Shown: piece after piece, positions 9,212 through 17,589 of the stretch
How the letters are laid out: every line of letters starts with the position of its first letter
Position numbering within the stretch: position 1 is the stretch's first letter
NCBI RefSeq assembly: GCF_031656215.1
Contig: NZ_CP134228.1
Location: forward strand, 3,863,001-3,927,000
Direction: 5' to 3'
Source: Mesorhizobium koreense
GTDB lineage: Bacteria > Pseudomonadota > Alphaproteobacteria > Rhizobiales > Rhizobiaceae
Length of the DNA: 64,000 nucleotides
Translations under genes and position numbers: made by a program
The notes under the pieces: generated by a model
Databases searched by the model: none
Told to the model about the DNA's origin: nothing
The model's input: the letters and a program-made list of their open reading frames with translations, nothing else

Positions 9212-12201
9212 GCCCGCGCCGCGCCGCGTCGGGCGGCCGCATCGACCGCGCCCGCACCATCCGCTTCACCTTCGACGGCCAGGCCTATACGGGGCACGCC
9301 GGCGACACGCTCGCCTCCGCGCTTCTGGCGAACGGGGTGACGCTTTTCGGGCGTTCGTTCAAATACCATCGTCCGCGCGGCGTCCTGACGGCTGGGATCG
9401 ACGAGCCGAACGCGCTGGTCACGATCCTGAGCGGCGACGTCCGCGAGCCGAACATCCCGGCGACGATGGTCGAGATCTACGACGGTCTTTCCGCCGCCAG
9501 CCAGAACCGCTTCCCGAGCCTCGGCTTCGATATCGGCGCCGCCAACCAGTTCGGCGGCAAGCTGCTCTCCGCTGGCTTCTATTACAAGACCTTCATGGGT
9601 CCGGTCGTCGGCCCATTGAAGGGTACGCGCTTCTGGATGTTCTGCGAGCATTTCATCCGTCGCGCCGCCGGTCTCGGCAGTGCAGGCTACGCCGCCGACA
9701 ATGCCCACTACGAGAAGATGAACGCCTTCTGCGACGTGCTCGTCGTCGGTGCCGGACCTGCCGGCTTGTCCGCAGCAAAGGCGGCAGCGGCGGCTGGTGG
9801 CCGTGTCATCCTTGCCGACCTCGACGCAACCCCCGGCGGGTCGGCCAAATGGTCGGGCGAAACTATCGACGGCAAGGACGCGGCCGAATGGGCCGAGGCG
9901 ACGGCCACGGAACTCGCGGCGTTCCCCAACCTGCGCATCCTGCCGCGCACGACGGTGTGGGGCTATTACGACAATAATACACTCGCAGCCCTGGAGCGGG
10001 TCGCCGACCACAAGCTGACGCCGGGCAAGGGCGAGCCGCGCCACCGCCACTGGACGATTCGTGCCGGCACGGTGGTGCTGGCCACCGGCGCCTTCGAGCG
10101 GCCGCTGATCTTCCCGGGCAACGACAGGCCCGGCGTGATGCTCGCCTCCGCGGCGGAACGCTATGCCAACGAATTCGGCGTGCTGCCGGGCGACAATATC
10201 GGCATTTTCACCAACAATGACGGCGCCTACCGTGCCGCCGCTGCACTGAGGCAGGCAGGCACCTCGATCGCGGCAATCGTCGATGTCCGACCCGATGTCT
10301 CGACCGCCGCGCGGGACCTTGCCGCGCAGACCGGCGCAGAACTGCTCCTCGGCTATGCGGTCATCGAGGCAGAGGGCGGCAAGGCGCTTACCGGCATCAA
10401 GGTCCAGCGCTTCGACAACTCCACCGGCGCGCTGTCTGGCGAGCCGCGCACCATTGTCGCAGACTGTCTCGCCGTTTCGGGCGGCTGGTCACCGGTCGTG
10501 CATCTTGCAAGCCAGGCCGGCGGCAGGCCGGAATGGGATGCGGAGCGGCAGGCCTTCATGCCGCCTGCTCCGACGCAGAACTGGATCGGCGCCGGCGCCT
10601 TCACCGGCGCGGCCGATACCGAGACCGCCATCGCCGAAGGCCGCAAGGCCGGCGAGAAGGCGGCCGGAGCAAGGGCTTCGCGTGCACGACCGGTCAAGGT
10701 CTTCGCGCCGGCGCTCGATCCGCATCCCGCGCCCTATCGCGAAATCCGCGCGGACGGGAAAGCCTTCGTCGATTTCCAGCACGACGTGACGGCAGAGGAC
10801 GTGCGACTGGCGCACCGCGAAGGCTTCGTCTCGGTCGAGCATCTGAAGCGCTATACGACGCTTGGCATGGCGACGGACCAGGGCAAGACCTCCAACGTTC
10901 CGGGCCTCGCCATCATGGCCGACGCGCGCGGCCTGTCCATCCCCGAGGTCGGCACGACCCGCTTCCGCCCACCCTTCGCGGCGGTCTCGCTCGGCGCGCT
11001 CGCCGGCGAGCGCTACGGGGAACTCAGGCCTGATCGGCTGACCCCGATGCACGACTGGCATGTGGCCCAAGGCGCGCGAATGTATGCCGCAGGCCTGTGG
11101 TTCCGGCCGCAGATCTACGGCCATCCGGGCGAAACGGTGGAACAGGCCTACGTGCGCGAGGCAAAGGCCGTGCGCGAGACCGTCGGCATCGTCGATGTTT
11201 CCACCCTCGGCAAGATCGCTGTTCAGGGCCCGGACGCCGCCGAGTTCCTCGACCGCGTCTACACCAACATGTTCTCCACGCTCGCCGTCGGCAAGGCGCG
11301 CTACGGGCTGATGCTGCGCGAGGACGGCATCGCCTATGACGACGGAACGACCTGGCGGCTGGGCGAGCAGGAATTCCTGATGACCACGACCACGGCCAAT
11401 GCCGGCAAGGTCATGCAGCAGCTTGAATATTACCTCGACATCGTCTGGCCGGAACTGCGCGTCCATCTTACCTCCGTGTCCGACGAATGGGCGGGCGCTG
11501 CGATCGCGGGGCCGAAGGCCCGCGACGTGCTCGCCGCCTGCGTTACCGACACGAAGGTGGACAACGAAACGCTGCCCTTCATGGGCATCGTGCACGGCGA
11601 GATCGGTGGCGTGAAGGTGATGATCTGCCGGCTCTCCTTCTCCGGCGAGATGGCCTACGAGGTCTATTGCGGCGCGGGCTTCGGCACTCATGTCTGGAAA
11701 GCGCTGATGGAAGCCGGCAAGCCCTTCGGCATCGTGCCCTACGGCATGGAGGCGCTCGGCACGCTGCGCATAGAAAAGGGCCACGTCACCGGCTCCGAGA
11801 TCGACGGCCGCACCACTGCCCGCGACCTCTATCTCGACTGGATGCTGTCGAAGAAAAAGCCCTTCGCCGGCTCCGCCGTCATGGATCGCGAGGGTCTGCT
11901 TTCGCCGTCTCGGCTGAAGCTTGTCGGCGTCGTCTCGCTCGAAGGCCGGGCGCTGAACGGCGGCGCCCATATCGTGACCGGCGGTTCGCTGGAGGAGCCC
12001 GGCGAGGATATCGGCCACATCACCGCCGTCTGCTATTCGCCGGCGCTCGGCAAATATATCGGGCTGGCGCTGGTCAAGGGCGGCAAGGAACGTATCGGCC
12101 AGCGCGCATGGTCCTGCGATCCCGTCCGCAAGCGCTTCGGCCCGATCGAGATCGTCAGCCACCATTTCTACGATCCCGAAGGGAGTCGCATGCATGGTTG
12201 A
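9208..12201 (+). CDS. soxA: Sarcosine oxidase subunit alpha
   Basis: Large subunit of sarcosine oxidase, 997 residues, normal for the family. An N-terminal ferredoxin-like SoxA domain (FDGQAYTGHAGDTLASALLANG, about 17-95) is followed by an NAD-binding pyridine nucleotide-disulfide domain (LVVGAGPAGLSAAKAA, about 175-185, and LATGAFERPLIFPGNDRPG), then a C-terminal glycine-cleavage T-like folate domain (about 610-990, GKIAVQGPDAAEFLDRVY and the C-terminal GcvT barrel). The alpha subunit binds NAD+, FMN with beta, and tetrahydrofolate, which accepts the one-carbon unit. It overlaps soxD by 4 bp and soxG by 8 bp. Confidence 0.97.
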   Translation: MSPRRAASGGRIDRARTIRFTFDGQAYTGHAGDTLASALLANGVTLFGRSFKYHRPRGVLTAGIDEPNALVTILSGDVREPNIPATMVEIYDGLSAASQNRFPSLGFDIGAANQFGGKLLSAGFYYKTFMGPVVGPLKGTRFWMFCEHFIRRAAGLGSAGYAADNAHYEKMNAFCDVLVVGAGPAGLSAAKAAAAAGGRVILADLDATPGGSAKWSGETIDGKDAAEWAEATATELAAFPNLRILPRTTVWGYYDNNTLAALERVADHKLTPGKGEPRHRHWTIRAGTVVLATGAFERPLIFPGNDRPGVMLASAAERYANEFGVLPGDNIGIFTNNDGAYRAAAALRQAGTSIAAIVDVRPDVSTAARDLAAQTGAELLLGYAVIEAEGGKALTGIKVQRFDNSTGALSGEPRTIVADCLAVSGGWSPVVHLASQAGGRPEWDAERQAFMPPAPTQNWIGAGAFTGAADTETAIAEGRKAGEKAAGARASRARPVKVFAPALDPHPAPYREIRADGKAFVDFQHDVTAEDVRLAHREGFVSVEHLKRYTTLGMATDQGKTSNVPGLAIMADARGLSIPEVGTTRFRPPFAAVSLGALAGERYGELRPDRLTPMHDWHVAQGARMYAAGLWFRPQIYGHPGETVEQAYVREAKAVRETVGIVDVSTLGKIAVQGPDAAEFLDRVYTNMFSTLAVGKARYGLMLREDGIAYDDGTTWRLGEQEFLMTTTTANAGKVMQQLEYYLDIVWPELRVHLTSVSDEWAGAAIAGPKARDVLAACVTDTKVDNETLPFMGIVHGEIGGVKVMICRLSFSGEMAYEVYCGAGFGTHVWKALMEAGKPFGIVPYGMEALGTLRIEKGHVTGSEIDGRTTARDLYLDWMLSKKKPFAGSAVMDREGLLSPSRLKLVGVVSLEGRALNGGAHIVTGGSLEEPGEDIGHITAVCYSPALGKYIGLALVKGGKERIGQRAWSCDPVRKRFGPIEIVSHHFYDPEGSRMHG

Positions 12202-12781
12202 GCCGCTTTCTCCGCTGGCGCCGGTGTGGAAGCCGGGCTCGCACGGCAATTTCGCCGCCGGCGTCGGCGTCGTGCTTTCCGAGACGCAGCCGGGCTCGAT
12301 CGTGGAAGCGGCCGCCTGGCACGGCGAGGAAAAGAAGCTGATCGCCGCTATCCGCAAGTCGACCGGGCTTTCCCTGCCTGACGGCGCGGGCGCAGGAACC
12401 TATGCCAACGGGAAAGGCGCGTTCGGCATCGCGCCGGGGCGCTTCCTCCTCGTCGATCAGGCTGATGATCTGGCGGTTCGATTGCGCGAGGCGATTGCGG
12501 CCGACATCGGCACGGTGACCGACTTGTCACACGGCCGCACCACGATCCGCATCGCCGGGCCGAAGGCCGAATGGGTCCTGTCGAAACTCTTCGCCATCGA
12601 TTTCGCGCTGCCGGCCTTTCCGGTCGGCTCGGGCGTCGCGACCGTGCATCACGATATCTTCGCGCAGATCCAGCGCACCGACGAGGACAGCTTCGATCTC
12701 TATGTCTTCCGCTCCTTCGCCCGCTCCTTCTGGAAGATGCTCGGCCACAGCGCCGAGGAAGTCGGCTACGAGGTGCGCTGA
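12194..12781 (+). CDS. soxG: Sarcosine oxidase subunit gamma
   Basis: Gamma subunit of sarcosine oxidase, 195 residues, with weak relation to the GcvT fold (ADIGTVTDLSHGRTTIRIAGP and FARSFWKMLGHSAEEVGYEV at the end). It pads the complex around the folate domain; no catalytic residue is known. It overlaps soxA by 8 bp and closes the operon. No clear terminator follows in the 171 bp before the next gene. Confidence 0.93.
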   Translation: MVEPLSPLAPVWKPGSHGNFAAGVGVVLSETQPGSIVEAAAWHGEEKKLIAAIRKSTGLSLPDGAGAGTYANGKGAFGIAPGRFLLVDQADDLAVRLREAIAADIGTVTDLSHGRTTIRIAGPKAEWVLSKLFAIDFALPAFPVGSGVATVHHDIFAQIQRTDEDSFDLYVFRSFARSFWKMLGHSAEEVGYEVR

Positions 12782-12952
12782 AGCTCGGTCGAGAGCCTTT
12801 TCCGCCCTACCTAGGTGGCGCAAAGCCGTTTGAGGACGCAGCGTGGCGAGCCGTGGCCAGAAGGCTCCTGCCATTACCTGTCAGGAACCCTGCACTTCCG
12901 GCCCTTCCCCTTCCCCGCCGAACCGGCAGAATAGTGCGGAGAGGAATCGCCA

Positions 12953-14098
12953 TTGCAGAAGAAACGCCTGGAGATTTCGAGCACGGAAGCCCGTCGCATC
13001 TGGCTTCATGCCCAGCGGCTTGACGAGGCAGACCCTTTCGGCTCCGGCCCGGAGGCGACAAGGCTGGCAGTCGAGCATCTGGGCTACGTCCAGATCGACA
13101 CGATCAACGTCATCGAGCGCTCTCACCACCACATCCTTTATACACGCATCCCCCGATATCGGCGCGAGGACCTGCAGCGGGCGCAGAGCGTCGACAAAAC
13201 CGTCTTCGAATACTGGACGCACGCCCTTTCCTACGTGCCGGCGCGCGATATCCGGCTCTATCTCGGCATGATGAAGCGGGGCGAGGCGAAGCCGAACCGC
13301 TGGTATCCGGGTATCACAGACAAGGACATTAGGAAGGTGATGCGGCTGATCCGCAAGGACGGGCCGATTACCATCCGCGACATCGACGATGACGTGCTGG
13401 TGGAGAAGGAGCATCTGTGGGCGAGCCGCAAGCCGTCGAAGCGGGCGCTGCAGCTTCTCTTCTATCGCGGGGTGCTGGCGATCACGGCGCGCGAGGGGAT
13501 GCTGAAGACCTACGACCTGATGGAGCGGCATTTCGGCTGGGAGAAGCGCCCGCGCCCGGCGACGGAAAACCAGTTCGCCGAATACGTTCTCGACCGGGCG
13601 CTGAGGGCGCAAGGGATCGTCAGCCTGGAGTCAGCCTGCCACCTCGACGCCCCGAGGAAGCCGGCGGTGCGGAAGATCATCGAACGGCGCGTGCGCGGGA
13701 AGAAACTCGTGCCGGTCACGATCGAGGGCGCTGGGAGGGCCGAGCACTGGGCCATGCCCGATATGCTCGATGCGCCGCCGTCACCGGAAAACCCGCCCGT
13801 CCATATCCTTTCGCCCTTCGATCCGCTGGTGATCCAGAGGAAGCGGCTGGCGCTATTCTTCGGCTACGATCATAAGTTCGAGGCCTACGTGCCGAAGGAG
13901 AAACGCGTCTTCGGCTATTTTTCATTGCCGGTGCTGGCCGGGGACGAGATCGTCGCCGTGCTCGACCTCAAGACCGACCGCGGTGCGGGAAAGCTGCTCA
14001 TCCAGCAATGGACGTGGGTCGGAAGTGGGTCGGCTGAACAGCACAAGCAGGCCATCGAGGAGGAACTGGAGCGGTTCGAGCGATTTCAGCTTGCGTGA
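12953..14098 (+). CDS. YcaQ/AlkX-like DNA glycosylase (HTH_42 family)
   Basis: A 381-residue protein of the winged-helix HTH_42 (DUF1006) superfamily, which includes AlkZ and E. coli YcaQ (AlkX), glycosylases that unhook interstrand crosslinks at alkylated guanines. The N-terminal GYVQIDTINVIERSHHHILY contains Q47-I48-D49, the Q-x-D catalytic form of the YcaQ-like branch, rather than Q-x-Q of AlkZ. Tandem winged helices fill about 100-290 and a beta-rich end carries HILSPFDPLVIQRKR. The start is a TTG at 12953 with GAGAGGA about 7 bp ahead, giving MQKKRLEISSTEARRIWL. It is a single gene in no obvious operon. The role in crosslink repair is inferred from the family. Confidence 0.85.
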   Translation: MQKKRLEISSTEARRIWLHAQRLDEADPFGSGPEATRLAVEHLGYVQIDTINVIERSHHHILYTRIPRYRREDLQRAQSVDKTVFEYWTHALSYVPARDIRLYLGMMKRGEAKPNRWYPGITDKDIRKVMRLIRKDGPITIRDIDDDVLVEKEHLWASRKPSKRALQLLFYRGVLAITAREGMLKTYDLMERHFGWEKRPRPATENQFAEYVLDRALRAQGIVSLESACHLDAPRKPAVRKIIERRVRGKKLVPVTIEGAGRAEHWAMPDMLDAPPSPENPPVHILSPFDPLVIQRKRLALFFGYDHKFEAYVPKEKRVFGYFSLPVLAGDEIVAVLDLKTDRGAGKLLIQQWTWVGSGSAEQHKQAIEEELERFERFQLA

Positions 14099-14154
14099 GA
14101 CATGAAAATTTTCGGGTAGAGGCCTTTCGCAAACGTGCTTGACCCGGCGTTTGT

Positions 14155-14517
14155 CTATTCCGGCACGTAGCGGCCCTCATCCAAGCTATCCAATAGCATC
14201 CCCGCGTCTCCTGCCTGTGGGTAAATTCTGTCGCCGATCAGTTTCTGCATGACCGCGCGTGCATCATCTGGGAATAGCGCCAACGTATGGATGGCTGCCT
14301 TCAACCTGACCTGTTCATTTGAGTGATCGTACAAGCTTGCGAGTGCCCGCCTCTGGTCGCCGGGCCGGCTGCGCAATTCGTTCGAAACGGCCATCATGGC
14401 GTCGAACGCCCGATTATAGCGACGCATGTTGAAATCGAGATCAGCTTTGTACTGCTCTAGACAATGCTGCTCGAAACTAGAGACTAGTTTGTTCACTGCC
14501 ATTTCTGTCAATTTCAT
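14155..14517 (-). CDS. DUF2019-type immunity protein
   Basis: A 120-residue soluble, all-alpha protein (FEQHCLEQYKADLDFNMRRYNR, then LYDHSNEQVRLKAAIHTLA) with a HEAT-like helical repeat look, matching DUF2019 proteins often found beside small nuclease toxins. It overlaps the upstream toxin-like gene by 4 bp (ATGA), the coupling expected of a toxin and immunity pair. Base composition is visibly less G+C-rich than the neighbours, which suggests acquisition by transfer. The immunity role is inferred from family habit and gene order. Confidence 0.7.
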   Translation of the reverse strand: MKLTEMAVNKLVSSFEQHCLEQYKADLDFNMRRYNRAFDAMMAVSNELRSRPGDQRRALASLYDHSNEQVRLKAAIHTLALFPDDARAVMQKLIGDRIYPQAGDAGMLLDSLDEGRYVPE

Positions 14518-15122
14518 TTCAGTACCCCAAACTTTTTGAGCGTCTTCAACCCCAATTCATACCTATCCTGCCAAGGTTTTCCTCTAAGGTAATCACGTGG
14601 CGAGATCCCCCCGAACTCTTCGTTTGGCTTGCTATACCATCGATTAATATCCCAATGCTTGAACCTTGGAATACGCACCTTGTTTTCCGGCGACTCGATC
14701 CAGGTCTCCGGAAAACCGTCGCGGCTGGCTGGCTTTTGCTCGACGATGTGGTGGATGTCGTAGCCGGTTTTCGGTTCCTTCGCTGCCTCCTGCAGTTGTT
14801 CCAGCGTCTTCGGCTCGTCGAAATAGGCAAAAGCGTCGTTCGCAAGTTCATAAATACGCCACGCGGCCAACGCCGCCCGACCAAGAGGCGAGCGTCGAAG
14901 CACGAAACGCGCGATGGCGTAGCGGTCGCGGGGACGCAACGGCGGATGGTCGGTAATGTCCGGGACATCATCGTCGTTGATCTGTAAAATCCGGCTGGGC
15001 CGGTCGGATGACGCTGTACGGGAGGAGGAGTCAGACCCTCCACCATCGGTCCATTGTCCACCATCAGGATTGCCGGCAGGGACGCGCGGCTCGTCCGGCC
15101 GGAACCCCGCCTTGTAGAGCAA
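14514..15122 (-). CDS. HNH-like nuclease toxin domain protein, 5' end unresolved
   Basis: The C-terminal half carries GYDIHHIVEQ, EKKVRIP-like ENKVRIPRFKHWDINRWY and SPRDYLRGKPWQDR, a HHxxxQ plus KHWxIN layout typical of a His-metal nuclease domain found at the ends of rhizobial toxins. The N-terminal part has the RPDEPRVPAGNPDGGQWT module that often precedes such tips. The listed start is a TTG at 15120-15122 with no Shine-Dalgarno. The frame stays open 34 codons further, to a TGA at 15225-15227, without ATG or GTG, and those residues (SLLVSKAHFDLLLYKAGF) read like real protein. The gene may therefore be truncated or frameshifted at its 5' end. Confidence 0.6.
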   Translation of the reverse strand: MLYKAGFRPDEPRVPAGNPDGGQWTDGGGSDSSSRTASSDRPSRILQINDDDVPDITDHPPLRPRDRYAIARFVLRRSPLGRAALAAWRIYELANDAFAYFDEPKTLEQLQEAAKEPKTGYDIHHIVEQKPASRDGFPETWIESPENKVRIPRFKHWDINRWYSKPNEEFGGISPRDYLRGKPWQDRYELGLKTLKKFGVLK

Positions 15123-15382
15123 CAGGTCGAAATGGGCTTTGCTTACAAGCAGCGAGGCAATTTTGATTTTGAGCGCTAGACGACTTTCGGTCGAAGATTG
15201 CAGGGCTTCCTCCCGCGTTTCATTTCAATCCGCGGAAGCGTAAGCGCAGTCGTGAGGGCGTGAATAAATTCCTATCAAAAACTCTGACGAACGAGTCGTT
15301 ACGCGCGAGAAACGCCTGATGGCGGCCATTGCCGCAGCGTAGCCCAGCGGCTAACCCTCTCTCTTCGGAAGGATCGCTACGG

Positions 15383-16315
15383 ATGCCATTCGAGGAACGA
15401 CGCGCCTTTGCTTCGCCGACCGGTGCGGTGCTAAACCTTCTTGTGAAGAAGGTGGCCGAACCGGCTCGCGCTGTCGTGCAAATCAACCATGGGCTGGCCG
15501 AGCACGCCGCGCGTTATGCGCGCTTCGCCGATCATCTCGCCGCATCTGGCTTCCAAGTCTATGCGCACGACCATCGCGGCCATGGAGGGACGACGGCGCT
15601 GGATGCGCCGTCAGGCATATTCGCGCGCGAGAGCGGCGCCGAAAAAGTTATCGCCGACGTGCTTGCCATCCATGATCTTATTGCCAGGGAGCATCCCGGC
15701 CTGCCGGTGATCGTCTTCGGTCATTCGATGGGCGGGCTGATCGCGCTCAACTTCGTCCAGCGTCACAGCCAGCGGATTGCGGGCGCAGCCATTTGGAATG
15801 CCAATTTCTCCGCCGGGCCGGCGGAGCGGCTGGCAAGGCTCCTGCTTCTCTGGGAACGCTTCCGCCTTGGCTCCGACGTTCCGTCCCGCCTGTTGCCCAA
15901 GCTCACCTTCCAAGCGTGGGCCCGGCAGATACCCGACCGCTGTACGGGATTCGACTGGCTATCGCGCGACAGGGCGGAAGTAGATGCTTACATCGCCGAT
16001 CCGCTTTGCGGTTGGGATGCATCGGTGTCCATGTGGCGGGATATATTCGATCTCATCTTCCACGGCTCCGACGACCGCAACCTCGCCGATGTCAGGAAAG
16101 ATTTGCCTTTTCATCTGGTCGGCGGGGATAAAGATCCCGCGACGGCTGGCGGCAAGGCTGTCCGTAACCTTGAAGCCCGCCTTCGTCGGCTGGGTTTTTC
16201 CGGCGTGACCACGAGAATCTATCCGGACACGCGCCACGAATCCCTGAACGAAATGAACCGCGAGACGGTGGTGGCCGATTTTGTGGAATGGGCGAACATG
16301 GCAGCCTGTCACTGA
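15383..16315 (+). CDS. Alpha/beta hydrolase (monoacylglycerol lipase-like, Hydrolase_4)
   Basis: A 310-residue cytoplasmic serine hydrolase. It shows INHGLAEH (oxyanion region), the YAHDHRGHG segment typical of the Hydrolase_4 (monoglyceride lipase and lysophospholipase) group, nucleophile S115 in GHSMGG, the acid in GGDKDP and the catalytic His in PDTRHE near the C-terminus. The ATG at 15383 has GGAAGGA 9 bp in front. The likely substrate is a lipid ester, but this cannot be fixed from sequence. It is followed after 98 bp by the CoA-transferase gene on the same strand. Confidence 0.85.
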   Translation: MPFEERRAFASPTGAVLNLLVKKVAEPARAVVQINHGLAEHAARYARFADHLAASGFQVYAHDHRGHGGTTALDAPSGIFARESGAEKVIADVLAIHDLIAREHPGLPVIVFGHSMGGLIALNFVQRHSQRIAGAAIWNANFSAGPAERLARLLLLWERFRLGSDVPSRLLPKLTFQAWARQIPDRCTGFDWLSRDRAEVDAYIADPLCGWDASVSMWRDIFDLIFHGSDDRNLADVRKDLPFHLVGGDKDPATAGGKAVRNLEARLRRLGFSGVTTRIYPDTRHESLNEMNRETVVADFVEWANMAACH

Positions 16316-16413
16316 ACTGCTGGCCCATCGGATGGGCAGTTCGGGCCGTTTACATTCGCGCTTTTGGAAGGCAAGGAAGAAGTTGAGCAATCCTTCCCGG
16401 TCCGAGCCCTCCC

Positions 16414-17589
16414 ATGCCCCCTCCTCCGCTTTCCGGCATCCGTGTCATCGAACTTGCCCGCATCCTCGCCGGCCCGTGGGCCGGGCAGTTGCTGGCCGAT
16501 CTCGGCGCCGATGTCATCAAGATAGAGAACCCCAAGGCCGGAGACGACACGCGAAGCTGGGGACCGCCCTTCGTAAAGGGCAAGGGCGGCGAAAACCTTT
16601 CCGCCGCCTATTATCATTCCGCCAATCGCGGCAAGCGCTCGGTCGCGCTCGATTTCTCCGAGCCAGAAGGCGCTGAAACGGTGAAGAAGCTGATCGCCAC
16701 AGCCGACGTGGTGATCGAGAATTTCAAAGTCGGCGGCCTGAAGAAATACGGCCTCGACTACGAGAGCGTGAAGGCGCTCAACCCACGCCTCGTCTATTGC
16801 TCGATCACCGGCTTCGGCCAGACGGGACCCTATGCGCCGCGAGCCGGCTACGATTTCATCATCCAGGGGATCGGCGGGCTCATGTCGATCACCGGCGAGC
16901 CCGGCCGCGAGCCGCAGAAGGTGGGCGTCGCGGTCTCCGACATCTTCACCGGGCTTTATTCGGTCATAGCCATCCAGGCTGCGCTCCGCCACGCCGAGAA
17001 GACCGGCGAGGGCCAATATATCGACATGGCGCTGCTCGACACACAATGCTCCATCCTCGGCAACCAGAACCTCAACTATCTTGTCTCCGGCAAGGCGCCA
17101 GTGCAGATGGGCAATGCCCATATGAACATCGCGCCCTATGAAGTGCTGCCGGTGAAGGACGGGCACATCATCCTCGCGGTCGGCAATGACGGTCAGTTCC
17201 AGCGCTTCTGCGGTGCGCTGGGCATTCCCGAACTTGCGGAAGACCCCGATTTCGCCACCAACCCCGCGCGTGTCGCGAACCGCGCACGCCTGCGCGAAAG
17301 GCTCCTCGCCGAACTCGCGGATCGCGAAAAGGCACCGCTGCTTGCCGCGCTCGAAAAGGCGACGGTTCCGGCGAGCCCCATCAACAATATCGCCGAGATG
17401 TTCGAGGATCCGCAGATCGTCGCGCGCGGAATGCGCATGGACCTCGCAGATGCGGACGGCAATGTCCTGCCTTCGGTGCGTGCGCCCATGCTGATGTCGC
17501 AAACGCCCCTTTCCTATGAACGGCCCTCGCCCCGCCTCGGCGAGCACACGGAAGAAATCCTGCGGGAACTGGACGGGAGAAAGCCATGA
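16414..17589 (+). CDS. Class III (CaiB/BaiF) CoA-transferase
   Basis: A 391-residue family III acyl-CoA transferase. The fold-defining elements are visible: PLSGIRVIELARILAGPWA at the start, VIKIENP, the nucleotide-binding SVALDF, and the probable catalytic aspartate D147 in AGYDFIIQG followed by GGLMSITG. Such enzymes move CoA between carboxylic acids, forming an Asp-linked intermediate. The stop overlaps the start of a ThDP enzyme gene as ATGA. The formyl-CoA transferase plus oxalyl-CoA decarboxylase pair has the same architecture, but the partner here does not look like oxalyl-CoA decarboxylase, so the substrate is open. Confidence 0.88.
   Translation: MPPPPLSGIRVIELARILAGPWAGQLLADLGADVIKIENPKAGDDTRSWGPPFVKGKGGENLSAAYYHSANRGKRSVALDFSEPEGAETVKKLIATADVVIENFKVGGLKKYGLDYESVKALNPRLVYCSITGFGQTGPYAPRAGYDFIIQGIGGLMSITGEPGREPQKVGVAVSDIFTGLYSVIAIQAALRHAEKTGEGQYIDMALLDTQCSILGNQNLNYLVSGKAPVQMGNAHMNIAPYEVLPVKDGHIILAVGNDGQFQRFCGALGIPELAEDPDFATNPARVANRARLRERLLAELADREKAPLLAALEKATVPASPINNIAEMFEDPQIVARGMRMDLADADGNVLPSVRAPMLMSQTPLSYERPSPRLGEHTEEILRELDGRKP

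Noticed and set aside
10489-12357. A 622-codon open frame on the minus strand opposite soxA
   Set aside because: The Arg/His/Ala-rich product has no fold signature, and soxA on the other strand is unmistakable.
14514-15227. Prophage remnant, because RPDEPRVPAGNPDGGQWT-type modules occur in phage-linked proteins
   Set aside because: No integrase, capsid, tail or attachment site is seen near; a stand-alone toxin and immunity pair explains the two genes.
16314-16337. Terminator after the alpha/beta hydrolase
   Set aside because: A bulged hairpin AACTGC/GCAGTT is present at the stop, but no T-run follows.
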